Source of the DNA: Candidatus Stammera capleta
GTDB taxonomy: Bacteria; Pseudomonadota; Gammaproteobacteria; Enterobacterales; Enterobacteriaceae
Length of the DNA: 64,000 bases
Reading direction: 5' to 3'
NCBI GenBank assembly: GCA_015134415.1
Contig: CP043985.1
Coordinates: forward strand, 91,983 to 155,982
In this document: piece by piece, positions 44,892-57,980 of the stretch
Layout: each line of letters begins with the position of its first letter
Position numbering within the stretch: position 1 is the stretch's first letter
The notes under the pieces: generated by a model
What the model saw: the letters and a program-made list of their open reading frames with translations, nothing else
What the model was told of the DNA's origin: nothing
Database searches by the model: none
Program-made: the position numbers and the translations under genes

Positions 44892-46631
44892 ATGAAATAT
44901 ATTTCTCGTAATATTATAGATAGAATATTATCTCATAGTAATATAGTTAAAATAATTTCATTAAGGATAAATTTAAAAAAAGTTGGTAATAAATATATTT
45001 CTATCTGTCCTTTTCATTCAGAAAAAAACCCTTCTTTTATAGTTAATGAAAATAAAAATTATTATTATTGTTTTGGATGTAGAACATATGGTAATATAAT
45101 AAATTTTTTAATGCGTTTTGATAATATAAGTTTTTTAGAAAGTGTAAAAAAAATATCTGATATATGCGGTTTAAATATTAAATTTAATAATTTTATTTAT
45201 CATAAAAAATTGTTTAATAATAATAATAAAAATTATTATTATAAATTAATGTTTAAATTAGCTAATATTTATCATAATTGTTTATTATTTGATAATAAAT
45301 CTTATTATATAAGAAAAATTTTATTTAATAGAGGTATTGATATAAAGTTAATAAAATATTTTTCTATTGGCTATTCATCTAATAATATTATAAATGAAAT
45401 ATTAAAATTATTAAATACTTATGAAATAAATTTTTTAATTAAATTAGGATTATTAATTAATAGTAATAATAAAATTTATGATATTTTACATAATAGAATT
45501 ATATTTCCTATATATAATATATATGATGAAATTGTAGCTTTTGGTGGTCGTATTACAAGTAATAATTGCAAATATAAATATATAAATATAAGAAAAAATT
45601 TTTATTTTAATAAAAAATATTGTTTATATGGTTTTAATTTTATAAAAAAGAAAAGTATAAAATTAAAAAAAATATTAATTGTTGAAGGTTATTTTGATGT
45701 TATTACTTTAAATAAATATGGTATATATTATGTTGTTAGTTTATTAGGATGTTTTATATGTGATAAACAGATTAATTTTTTATATTATTATACTAATGTA
45801 ATTATTTTTTGTTATGATGGTGATAAATCTGGTTTATTATCTATTAAAAAAACTTCTTTATTATTATTAAAATATATTAATGAAAATAAAAAATGTTATT
45901 TTATTTTTTTACCTTTTAATGAGGATCCTGATTCTTATATTAGAAAATATGGTATTTTAAATTTTAAAATTCAAATTAATAATGCGAAATCTTTATATAA
46001 AGTTTTATTTTTTCTTTTATATAATAATAAAAATTATTTATTTAATAATAATAAAATAAATTTAATTAATTATTTTTTATTTTTTATTAAAAAAATTAAT
46101 TCACCTATAATAAAATTATTATTATATCATAAATTATTTAAAAATATTGGTTTAAATCAAACTAAAATATTTAGTATAATAAAAAATTTTTCTATTATTA
46201 ATAAAAATAATAATAATAAAAATATATTTCGCTGTTTAATAAGTATATTATTAAAATATACATATTTGTGTAATTTAGTAAATATTAAAAAGTATATATT
46301 TAATTTTAAAAATATTTATTTTTTATCTTTATTTTTAAAAATTGTTAATATTTGTTTAAAAAATAATAATATAAATATATTTAATATTATAAGTTTTTTT
46401 AATAATTATAGAATTAAATTTTATATAGAATATTTATATATTAATAATTTTATATATATTAAAAAAGATAATGAAAAAAATATTTTTTTAAATATTTTAA
46501 ATAGATTAAAAATTTTTTTAATTAATAAAAAAATTAAATATTATTATATTAAATCATCTATATTAGGTTGAAGTATTAAAAGAAAGAAAAAAATATGAAA
46601 TTTAATAAAATTAAGAAATTTTAATTTATAA
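44892..46631 (+). CDS. dnaG: DNA primase
   Basis: 579 aa, E. coli 581, extended 18 residues past two TGA Trp codons (ILGWSIKRKKKIWNLIK). CHC2 zinc finger CPFHSEKNPSF..YYCFGC at about 40-65; Toprim motifs VEGYFDVI and FCYDGDKSG; the C-terminal helicase-binding domain is retained though divergent. It makes replication primers. Confidence 0.96.
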
Positions 46632-46791
46632 ATATTAATAAATTTATATTATAGAAATAATGATTTATTAAGTTTATTTAATTAAAATAATATTAATTGT
46701 TTTATTATTTTAGAAAATATATTATAAATAGTAATTTTTATAATATAGTGTTAAAAGAAAATATAAAATATTAATAAAATATCCTTTAAGG

Positions 46792-48294
46792 ATGTATATG
46801 ACTGAAATAGGTTTAGTAAATTTATTAACTAGAAAAGATGAAATTAATATAGCTAAATGTATTGAGGAAGGTATTTATAATACTCAGTTTTATTTAGCTA
46901 AATTATTTAAGTCTATATATTTTTTTTTATATCAATATTCTTTAGTAAAAAAAGGAAAATTACGTTTATCTGATTTAATAGTAGGTTTTTTTGATTATAA
47001 AATAAATAATATATCAATTATAAATAACAATTATAAATTTAATAATAAAAAAAAAAATAATAATAATATATTATATAATAATCCTTTGGAATTTAATATA
47101 ATTAAAAGAAGATTTAATTATTTACATATTCAATATAATTTATTAAGTAAATTTATAAAAAAATATACTATAAATCATCCTTATACAATATATGAATGAA
47201 ATAAATTAATAAAATTATTTATGAAATTTAAATTAGTTCCTAAACAACTTGATTTTTTATTAAATAAAATTAAAAATGTAATAAATTTAATTAAAATTAA
47301 GGAAGATGAAATATATGATTTATGTATAAATTATTGTTTAATTCCTAAAAAAATATTTTATTATTTTTATAATAATTATGGTACTAATTTAATATGAATA
47401 TATAAGATAAATAAAAGTAATAAATTATGATTTAATAAATTTAATAAAATAATAAATAAATTAAAAAGTAAGTTAAATAATTTATTAATTATAGAAAAAA
47501 TTTTTGGTTTAGATATATTAAATATAAAGAAAATAAATAAATATTTAATAAATAGTCAAATTAAGACAAAGTTAGCTAAAAAAAAAATGGTTGAATCTAA
47601 TTTAAGATTAGTTATTTCTATTGCAAAAAAATATACTAATAGAGGTTTACAATTTTTAGATTTAATACAAGAAGGTAATATTGGTTTGATGAAAGCTGTA
47701 GATAAATTTGAATATAAAAGAGGTTATAAATTTTCTACATATGCTACTTGATGAATTCGTCAAGCTATTACTAGATCTATAGCTGATCAAGCACGTACTA
47801 TTAGAATTCCTGTTCATATGATTGAAACAATAAATAAATTAAATAGAATATCTAGAAAAATTTTACAAGAAATAGGTAGAGAACCTACTCCTGAAGAATT
47901 ATCAATTCATATGTCTATTTCAGAAGATAAAATTAGAAAAATATTAAAAATAGCTAAAGAACCTATATCTATGGAAACCCCTATTGGAGATGATGAAGAT
48001 TTACATTTAAGTGATTTTATAGAAGATTCTTCCTTAGAATTACCTTTAGATTCTGCTACTTCTGAGAGTTTAAAATCTGTTACTAGTAATGTTTTATCTA
48101 GTCTTACTCCTAGAGAGGCTAAAGTTTTAAAGATGCGTTTTGGTATAGATATGAATAGTGATCATACATTAGAAGAGGTTGGTAAACAATTTGATGTTAC
48201 TAGAGAAAGAATTAGACAAATAGAATCTAAAGCTTTACGCAAATTACGTCATCCTAGTAGATCTTATTTATTAAAAAGTTTTTTAGATGATTAA
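46792..48294 (+). CDS. rpoD: RNA polymerase sigma factor RpoD (sigma70, without region 1.1)
   Basis: 500 aa; E. coli 613. It begins in region 1.2 ([20 protein letters not shown]), so the autoinhibitory region 1.1 is gone. Region 2 contains [16 protein letters not shown] and [14 protein letters not shown], whose two adjacent promoter-melting Trp are both TGA. Regions 3 and 4 ([34 protein letters not shown]) are intact. The non-conserved region is shortened and Lys/Asn-rich. TAAGGA (46787-46792) suggests that the second ATG (46798) may be the real start. Confidence 0.97.
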
Positions 48295-48328
48295 TATTAT
48301 TTTTAATTGTAGAGTATAATAATTTTAT

Positions 48329-48886
48329 ATGAATATTTTAAATAATATAAGTAAAATAGATATAGAAAAAAAAATGAATTTATGTTTAATAAATTTAAAA
48401 AAAAAAATTAGTAAATTTAATATTAATTTTTTAGATACTAATATTATTTCTAATTTAGTAATAGATTATTATGGTAAAAAAACTTTTTTATATAAATTAT
48501 CAAATATATTTATAGAAAAAAAAAATTGTTTTAGAATTTGTTTGTTTGATAAAAATATTAAAAATATTGTTAAAAAATCTATTTTATCTTTAAAATTAAA
48601 TTTAAATATTAATGAAGATAAAAATGATATATTAATATATATATCACCTATGACAGGTGAAAAAAGATTATATTTAATTAAATTATTAAAAAAAGAATTT
48701 GAATTATCAAAAGTTTCTATAAGAAATGTAAGAAAATATTTTAAAATTAAGTTTAAATCTTTTATAAAAAATAATAAAGATAAAATAAATGAATTTAATT
48801 TGTTATTACAAAAATTAACTGATTTATATATAGAAAAATTAAATATTTTATTTAAAAATAAAAAGAAAAGTATATTAAATATATAA
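48329..48886 (+). CDS. frr: Ribosome recycling factor
   Basis: 185 aa, E. coli 185. VIDYYGKKTFLYKLSNIFIE, FRICLFDKN, LPP-like ISPMTGEKRLYLIKLLKKE and VSIRNVRKYFK are RRF signatures. It splits post-termination ribosomes with EF-G. Next gene is uppS; dxr, present in E. coli between frr and uppS, is missing. Confidence 0.95.
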   Translation: MNILNNISKIDIEKKMNLCLINLKKKISKFNINFLDTNIISNLVIDYYGKKTFLYKLSNIFIEKKNCFRICLFDKNIKNIVKKSILSLKLNLNINEDKNDILIYISPMTGEKRLYLIKLLKKEFELSKVSIRNVRKYFKIKFKSFIKNNKDKINEFNLLLQKLTDLYIEKLNILFKNKKKSILNI

Positions 48887-48896
48887 ATTTTTAAAA

Positions 48897-49604
48897 ATGT
48901 TAAAAAAAAATAATGATTTTAGTAGTATTAAACATATTGCTATTATTATGGATGGTAATGGTAGATGAGCAATTAAAAGAGGTTTATCTCGTATTTTAGG
49001 ACATAAAAAAGGTTTACATTCATTAGTAAAAATTATTAATTTTTCTATTAATAATAAATTAAATATATTAACTTTATATGCATTTAGTACTGAAAATTGA
49101 TCTAGATCAGAACTAGAAATATCAGAATTAATGAGATTATTTTCTTTAACTATAAAAAAATTAATGTATTTTTTGCATAATAGAAATGTTTGTGTAAATA
49201 TTATAGGTAATAAAAATAGATTTTATTTTAGTTTAAAAAAAAATATAGAAAATATACAAATTTTAACTAAAAATAATAGTGGATTAAAATTAAATATTGC
49301 TATAGATTATGGGGGTAAATGAGATATTGTGAATTGTATAAAAAAAATAATTAAAAAAAATATTGGTTTTAAAAATATTAATGAAAAATTAGTAAAAAAG
49401 AATTTATGTTTAGGTAATTTACCTTCAGTAGATTTGTTAATACGTACTGGTGGAGAAAAAAGAATTAGTAATTTTTTATTGTGACAAATTGCATATGCTG
49501 AATTTTTTTTTATAAATATTTTATGACCTGATTTTAAATGTATAAATTTTAAAAATATACTTAATAATTTCTTTTTAAGAAATAGAAGATTTGGAAAAAT
49601 TTAA
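48897..49604 (+). CDS. uppS: Undecaprenyl diphosphate synthase
   Basis: 235 aa, E. coli 253. IAIIMDGNGRWAIKRG holds the catalytic Asp, with its Trp coded by TGA; TLYAFSTENWSRSELEI, LLIRTGGEKRISNFLLWQI and the final RFGKI are conserved. Makes the C55 lipid carrier for peptidoglycan. With dxr missing here, the source of isoprenoid precursors is open. It runs to within 1 nt of the bamA ATG. Confidence 0.95.
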
Positions 49605-49605
49605 A

Positions 49606-52065
49606 ATGTTTTTTTTTTATAATTTATTTTTTAAAATAAAAAAAATTTTTATATTTTTTATTTTATTATTATTTTATTATAATTGTTTTGCTGATAGATT
49701 TTATAAAATAGATAATATTATTTTAAATATTAAAGATAATAATATTAATTCTTATTATTATAAAAAATTATTAAAAAATAAATTTGGTTATTATATATCT
49801 AAAAATAATATTATAGATATTAAATATTTTTTATATAAATTAAATCATTTTAGTAAAATTAAGATTTTTTATTTAAAAAATAATAATGTATTATTTTTAT
49901 TAAAATATAGATTTATAATTAATAAATTATTTTTTATTGGTAATAAAATATTTAATAATAATAAAATTTTATATTTTTTAAATAAATTTAATATTTCTAA
50001 TGGTAAGTTTTTAAATAATTATAATATTTTAAAGTTTAAAATTTATTTGATTAATAAATATAAAAAAATAGGTAAGTATAATATTAGTATAAAGTTTTTA
50101 AAAATTATTTTAATTAAAAATAAGTTTTTATTAAAATTAATTATAGATGAAGGTAATTTTTTATTAGTTAAGAAAATTAATATTTTTGGTAATATTAATA
50201 TTAGTAAAAATAAAATTTTTTCTTTAATGAAAATTAAACAATCTAATTTTATATTTAATTTATTATTTAAAAATAATTTTTATTATAATCAATTTATAAA
50301 AGATTTAAATAATATAAAATATTATTATTTTAATAATGGTTATTTTGATTTTTTTATAAAAAAAATAAAAATTAAATTTTATAAAAAAAATATATTAAAT
50401 ATTTTTATTAAATTTAATGAAGGTAAAAGGTATAAAATAAATAATATTATATTTAGAAGTGATATTTTATATTTTAATAAAATATTAAATTTAATAAAAG
50501 ATAAAAAATTTAAAAAAGATATATATTATAAATATAATAATATAAAAAATATTATTTCTAATATAAATATTTTTTTTAAACAAAAAGGTTATGCTAATTT
50601 AAATATAAGTATAAAATATAAAAAATATAGGTATAATATAGTATTTTTTATATATATTAATTTCAATAAAAAATTTTATATTAATAAAGTTATATTTAAA
50701 GGTAATATAAAAGTAAGTAAAAGTTTTTTAAGAAAAAAAATATTTTTAATAAAAGGACAATTATATAATATTATTTTAATTAAAAAAATAATTTTAGATT
50801 TAAAAAATACTAATTTTTTTAATTTTATAAAATATAAAGAAAAATTTATAAATATTTATAAATCGAATAAAATAAATATTATTTATAAAATTTCAGAAAA
50901 AAATAATAATAACTTATTTAATATTAATATAGGTTATAATAATAAAAATACTATAAATTATAATATAAAATTATTAAAAAAAAATTTTTTATTTTATAAT
51001 AATAATTTTTTAATAAAAATTTTAAAAAACAAATTTAATAAATCTATAAATACATTTTTTACTTATCCTATAAATAAATATAATAATATATATGTAAAAC
51101 ATGAATTTTTATTTAATAATTTTATATATGATAATTTTAATAATTATGGTTATTTAAATTCTAGTTATGTTAATAAAAATAGTATTATTTTTTTATTCAA
51201 TAAAAGTTTTAAATATAATTTATCTTTAAATTATGATAATAATTATATATATAAAATAAAATCTCAATTATTATATATAGAATATTTAAATTCTATAAAT
51301 AAAAAATATAATTTAAATTCTTTAAATAATAATTTTTATATTAATAATTTATTTTTAGTAAATAATTTTTCTTTTAATAAATTAGATAATAATTTTTTTC
51401 CTAATTTTGGGTATTATGTTAATTTACATATTAAATATACTTTATTAAATTTATATAATAATTATTTAAAAATAAATTTTTCTTTTTATAATTATATTCC
51501 TTTAAATAAATATAAAAAATGAATATTATTTATTAATAATAATATAGGATATATAAAAAGTTTAAATAATAAAAAAATACCTTTTTATGAATATTTTAAT
51601 TTTGGAAAAAACAATAATTTTATACGAGGATTTAATTATGAAAATATTAAAAGTAATAAAATATTTATAAATTCTAAAAGTTATAGATGTAAAAATAATA
51701 AAAATATATGTTTTTATAATACTATTTTGGAAGGAGATTTTATATTATCAAATAATTTAAATATTATTATTCCAAATAGTTATTTTTTAAATAATTATTT
51801 TTCTAAATATATTCGTATTTCTTTTTTTTTAGATAATGGTATTATATTAAATAGTAATTTTATTAATATATTTAAGAATGAAAATATTAATAATAATATT
51901 TTAAATATTGATTATTATAAAAATATTTTAAGATCATCTATTGGAATTTATTTTAATGTTATAACTCCTATAGGTCTTTTAAATTTGTCATTTAATTTAC
52001 CTATTAGTTATAATAATAATAATGAAATAAATTATTTTCAATTTAATATTGGTAATAATATTTAA
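49606..52065 (+). CDS. bamA: Outer membrane protein assembly factor BamA
   Basis: 819 aa, E. coli 810, joined through one TGA Trp at about residue 640. Signal peptide ends FYYNCFA before DRFYKI. Five POTRA domains (about 25-420) are recognisable by FIGNKIF, GNINISKNKIFSLMK and KGNIKVSKSFLRKK; the beta barrel contains the lid motif IRGF, EGDFIL and RISFFLDNGII and ends YFQFNIGNNI. The terminal residue is Ile rather than Trp/Phe. Start at 49606 follows the uppS stop. cdsA and rseP, between uppS and bamA in E. coli, are absent. Confidence 0.93.
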
Positions 52066-52083
52066 TAAGGTTATATATTATAT

Positions 52084-52587
52084 ATGAAAAAATTTTTAAA
52101 TTATTTTTTTATAATTTTATTGATATTTTTTAATAATTATGTATTTTCTTATCCTAAGATTGTTATATTAAATATTAATAAAGTGATTAAGAATTCTATT
52201 GAATATAAAAAATTTATTAAAATTTTAAATTTTAAATTTAATAAAAAGTATTTAGAATTAAATATAAAAATGAATAATTTATTAAATCATAAAAGAAAGA
52301 TAAATAATATTAAAAATTTATTAAATGAAAAGAAAAATATATATTTAAGTAAAAAAATAAATTTAAAAAAAAAAAATATATTTAATAAGATAAATAATTT
52401 AAAATTATTTTTTAATAAAAAAAATATTTATATATATAAAAAAATTTTATTTAAAATAAAAAAAATAATTTATTTTTTAATTAAAAAATATAAATATGAT
52501 TTAATTATTGATTCTAATATTATTATTTATAATAATTCTAATGTTTTAGATATAACAAATAATGTAATTAAAAAAATTAATTTATAG
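52084..52587 (+). CDS. skp: Periplasmic chaperone Skp (OmpH)
   Basis: 167 aa, E. coli 161. Signal peptide about residues 1-22 (ending VFS before YPKIVI). Long Lys/Asn-rich helices form the tentacles; the C-terminal YDLIIDSNIIIYNNSNVLDI matches E. coli IDLVVDANAVAYNSSDVKDI. It delivers unfolded outer-membrane proteins to BamA, encoded just upstream. lpxD, fabZ, lpxA, lpxB and rnhB, which follow in E. coli, are absent. Confidence 0.93.
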   Translation: MKKFLNYFFIILLIFFNNYVFSYPKIVILNINKVIKNSIEYKKFIKILNFKFNKKYLELNIKMNNLLNHKRKINNIKNLLNEKKNIYLSKKINLKKKNIFNKINNLKLFFNKKNIYIYKKILFKIKKIIYFLIKKYKYDLIIDSNIIIYNNSNVLDITNNVIKKINL

Positions 52588-52601
52588 TAATTATTTATTT
52601 T

Positions 52602-55600
52602 ATGTTTTACCCTAAATTTATTCATCTTAATGTTCATAGTGATTATTCTATAAAAGATAGTATATGTAAAATAAGTGGTATTTTAAAAAAAGCATATTAT
52701 TATAATATGCCTGCTATAGCTTTAACAGATTATTTTAATTTGTCTGGTATTATTAAATTTTATAAAAAGTCTATATTTTATGGTATAAAACCTATATTTG
52801 GGGTTGATATAGGTATATATTATAAAGATATTAATAGTATTAATTTTTCAACTTTGTTAATAATTAATAAAGTTGGATATAATAATGTAATGAAATTAAT
52901 TTCTATTGCTTATAAGAATTATTGTAAGTTAAAAATTTTATGTATTAGTAGCGAGTTATTATGTAAATTTAATGACGGGTTAATATTAATATATTCTATA
53001 AATTATTATTCTTATAATGTTAAAAAGTTTTTTTTTTATAATATTGATAATGTTAATAAACATATATTGTTATTTAAAAAATATTTTAATGATAATTTAT
53101 ATTTAAATATATTTAAATTAAATCATGAAAATCAAGATGTATATTTTAAAGATACAATATTATGTTCTAAAAAAAATAAAATTTCTTTGGTTTGTACAAA
53201 TAAAATATTATTCTTTAATAAAGATGATTTTTATATAAATAAAATTCGTTCTTCTATATATTATAATTGTACTTTAGATAAGGTATTTTCTTTAATAGAT
53301 TATACAAATCAATATTATTTTAAATCTCAAGATAAAATGTTTAATTTATTTTGTGATATGCAAGATTCTTTATTTAATACTATTAAAATTTCTTATATAT
53401 GTAATTTTTTAATTAAGAAAAAAAAAATAATATTACCTAATTTTCCTTATAGAGGAAAGTATTCATCTAATAAATATTTAAAAAAAAAAGTTTTTTTAGG
53501 TTTAAATAAAAGATTATGTTTTAATAATGTTAAATTAAAAAATAAATATTTATTACGTATAGATAAAGAATTAAATATAATATTTAAATTAAATATTTCT
53601 AATTATTTTTTAATAGTTATGGAATTTGTTAGATGATCTAAAGATAATAATATTTATGTTGGACCTGGCAGGGGTTCTGGTTCTGGATCTTTAGTTGCAT
53701 TTTTATTGTATATAACTGATATTGATCCTATAAAATTTGATTTGATTTTTGAAAGATTTTTAAATATTGAAAAAATTTCTATGCCAGATTTTGATATTGA
53801 TTTTTGTATGAAAAATCGTGATAAAGTTTTTTCACATTTAGAATCTGTATATGGTTGTGATTCTGTAGCTCAAATTGTAACTTTTAATACAATGACAGCT
53901 AAATCTGTATTAAGAGATGTAGGTAGAGTATTAGGATATTCATATCGTTTTGTTGATTATTTAGCTAAATTAATACCTTTAGATATAAATATAACTTTTA
54001 AAAAAGCACTTATATTAGAAAATAAACTTAATTCATTATATAATTCTAATAAAGATATTAAATATTTAATTGATATTTCTTCTAAATTGGAAGGTATTAT
54101 AAAAGGTATAGGTAAACATGCAGGAGGGATAGTTTTATCTCCTATTTCTATAGTAAATTTTTGTGCTACTTATTATGATAAATGTACAGAAAAAATTGTT
54201 ACTCAACTAGATAAAGAAGATATAAAATATATTGGTTTAATAAAATTTGATTTATTAGGATTAAGAACTTTAACTATTATTAATAATACTATTAATATAA
54301 TAAATAGTAAAAAATATTTTATAAAAAAATTTGATATTAATAAAATACCATTAGATGATAAATTGAGTTTTAATTTATTACGAAAATCTAAAACTATAGG
54401 TGTTTTTCAATTAGAATCTAATGGAATGAGAAAATTAATTAAAAAATTACATCCAGATAATTTTAATGATATAGTTTCATTATTGGCTTTATTTAGACCC
54501 GGACCATTGCAATCTGGAATGGTTAATAATTTTATTAATCGTAAAAATGGTAAAGAAACAATATATTATCCTGATAAAAATTGACAACATAAATTATTAG
54601 TACCTATATTAAAATATACTTATGGAATAATATTATATCAAGAACAAGTAATGAAAATAGCTCAAGTTTTAGCTAATTATAGTTTAGAAAAAGCTGATGA
54701 GTTAAGATTAGCTATGACTAAAAAAGATCATAAAGAAATGAAAGTTCATAAAGAAATATTTCGTAAAGGTGCTATTTCTTTAGGAATAGATGGAGAGTTT
54801 TCTTTAAAAATATTTTCTTTAATGAAAAATTTTGCTAGTTATGGGTTTAATAAATCTCATTCAGTATCTTATGCTTTATTAGCATATCAAACTTTATGAT
54901 TAAAATCTAATTTTACTTCTGAATTTTTAATATCTATAATGAATTCAGATATAAGTAATATAAAAAAGATAATTTTAATTATTAATGAAGCTAAAAAATT
55001 AAATATAAAAATAATTTATCCTAATATTAATTTAAGTTCTTATTATTTTTTTATAAATGATAAAAAAGAAATAGTATATGGTTTAGGAGCAATTAAAGGT
55101 ATAGGAAAAAATTCTATAAAACATATTATAGATATTCGTAATAAATATGGTTTATTTACAAATTATATTGATTTTTGTAAATTAATATATAATAGTAAAA
55201 TAACTAAGTTAGTTTTAGAAAAATTAATTTTTTCTGGTTCTTTAGATATTTTTAATATTAATAGATCAATATTATTTGATAATATTAGAAAAATATTATA
55301 TATTATAAAAAGTAATAATAATAATTTATATTTTAAACAATTATCTTTATTTAAAAAAAAAAATATTATAGATTCTTATATGTATAAGGAAATTAATAAA
55401 TCTATTCCATCGTTAAATTATATTAATATTTTAAATAAAGAAAAGGAATCTTTGGGTTTTTATTTAACTGATCATCCAATTAATAAATATGTTAATATTA
55501 TTAAAAAAAAAATTAATTTTATTAGTATAAATAAAATTTGTTCTATTAAAAATAATTTAATAAATATATTTGGTTTAATTACTGATATTAAATTTATATT

Positions 55601-55808
55601 TACTAAAAATAATAATCGTATTTGTATATTAAATTTAGATGATAATACTGGTAATATAGATATATTAATTTTTAAAAATATATATAATAAATATTATTCT
55701 ATTTTAGATATATATAATATTATTATTGTAAATGGTTATTTAAAATATCAAAATAATAATTATAAAAATATTTTTTTAGCTAATTATATAAAATTAGTAA
55801 AAAAATAA
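52602..55808 (+). CDS. dnaE: DNA polymerase III alpha subunit
   Basis: 1068 aa, E. coli 1160, joined through three TGA Trp codons (FVRWSKDN, DKNWQHKL, YQTLWLKS, all Trp in E. coli or near it). PHP domain starts [16 protein letters not shown]; catalytic Asp are in [23 protein letters not shown] and [11 protein letters not shown] are palm/finger motifs; OB domain near 955-1040 ([12 protein letters not shown]). The C-terminal tau-binding region is shortened. Main replicative polymerase; it must also compensate for the absent Pol I polymerase domain. Confidence 0.97.
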
Positions 55809-55844
55809 TTTTTTATAATTTTTTAATTAATTTAAGAAAATTTT

Positions 55845-56078
55845 ATGTCTAAATTTTGTTTTATTACTAAAAAAAAGTCTTTATTTGGAAATAAAAGATC
55901 TTATTCTATGAATAAATCTAAAAGAAAATTTTTACCTAATTTACATAATCATCGTTTTTGATTACCTAGTAAAAAAAAATTTATTAAATTAAAATTGACT
56001 TGTAAAGCTATTAGAATTATAAATAAAATTGGAATTGAAAAAATTTTAATTGATAATAATATAATTAAGGAGATTTAA
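55845..56078 (+). CDS. rpmB: 50S ribosomal protein bL28
   Basis: 77 aa, E. coli 78. [20 protein letters not shown] followed by NHRFWLPS; the Trp is TGA, so the gene is split under the standard code. It overlaps rpmG by one base (TAATG), and the AAGGAG site for rpmG lies inside its last codons. Confidence 0.95.
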
Positions 56079-56245
56079 TGGCTAAAAGAAAGAGAATAAA
56101 TATAAAATTATTATCTTCTTCTGGAAGTGGACATTTTTATACTTCTACAAAAAATATAAATAATACAAAAAATAAAATATCTATAAAAAAATATGATCCA
56201 ATTTTTAGAAAACATTTCATATATAATGAAACTAAAATTAAATAA
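56078..56245 (+). CDS. rpmG: 50S ribosomal protein bL33
   Basis: 55 aa, as in E. coli. [20 protein letters not shown] matches [20 protein letters not shown]; ends [18 protein letters not shown]. The zinc-free (non-CxxC) form. Shine-Dalgarno AAGGAG at 56067-56072. Confidence 0.96.
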   Translation: MAKRKRINIKLLSSSGSGHFYTSTKNINNTKNKISIKKYDPIFRKHFIYNETKIK

Positions 56246-56891
<646 letters not shown>

Positions 56892-56970
56892 ATTGATTCC
56901 TATTTAAAATTTATAATATATATACTATTATATATAATAATTATTAATATTGATAATATATTTAAAAAAA

Positions 56971-57966
56971 ATGGTTAAATTAAATAAAGATATTATTTAT
57001 TCTTGATTTAAAAGTTATTATATTGATATAATTAATATTTTAAATATTAATAAATTAAAAATTTTTAATTTTATATTTAAATATTCATGTAAATTAAATA
57101 TTAATATTTTAATATTAAGTTTAATTAAATGAATTCTTTGTAGGAGAAAAATAAAATATTTATCATGTAAAGTATGTTTAAATTGTATATTATTTAGAAA
57201 TAAAAATTATTTTAATTATTATTATATAAGTAATAATATAAATATTGATTTTATTAAAAAAATATATAATAAATTATTAATTAATATTAATGATATTAAA
57301 ATAATTTATTTTGATAATTTTAAATTTAATAATTATTATGTTAATAATTTTTTATTAAAAATATTAGAAGAAAATAATGGTAAATTTATTTTTATATTTA
57401 GTTGTTCAGATAATATTAATATACCAAATACTTTATTAAGTAGATTATTTAGTTTAAAAATTAAATTTCCTACAGAAAAAATAATATTTAAATGATTATA
57501 CAATAAATTTAATTTTAATGATGTTAAAAATAAAAATATTATTTTATCTTGTATTAGATTAAGTAATAATTCTCCTATTAATTCATTAGTATGAATTAAA
57601 AAAAATATTTTAATAAAAAAAAATATTGTTAATTTGATATTAAATTTAAATAAACTAAATATAGATAATATAATAAAAAATATAAATAATGATAATTTAG
57701 AAATTAATTTATATATATTAATTACTTTATTTTTAGATTATATAAAATATAAGTATAGAGTTATAAAATATTTATATAATTTAGATTTATATTATTTTTT
57801 TAAAAATAGTTTTAAAAATATTGATAATATATATAATATATTTTTAGTTTTAGATAAAATTATTTTTTGTTTATCAGTTATTAAAAATATTAATAATATA
57901 AATAGAAATATTTTATTATATGATTTGATAAATTTTTTATTAATTAATTTAAATATAAAAAAATAA
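56971..57966 (+). CDS. holB: DNA polymerase III delta' subunit
   Basis: 331 aa, E. coli 334, restored by TGA=Trp at four or so sites. Zinc cluster CKVCLNC (with an upstream Cys), SKLNI-type clamp-loader core FDNFKFNNYYVNNFLLKILEE, and the C-terminal INRNILLYDLINFLL that matches E. coli INRELLITDLLLRIE. No P-loop, as expected for delta'. It opens the clamp loader. tmk, normally upstream, is missing; ycfH follows as in E. coli. Confidence 0.9.
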
Positions 57967-57980
57967 TAATAGGTAAATTA

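Noticed and set aside
52084-52587. Skp candidate as an unrelated Lys-rich coiled-coil protein
   Set aside because: The signal peptide, the C-terminal DLIIDSN...DIT block and the position after bamA all match Skp.
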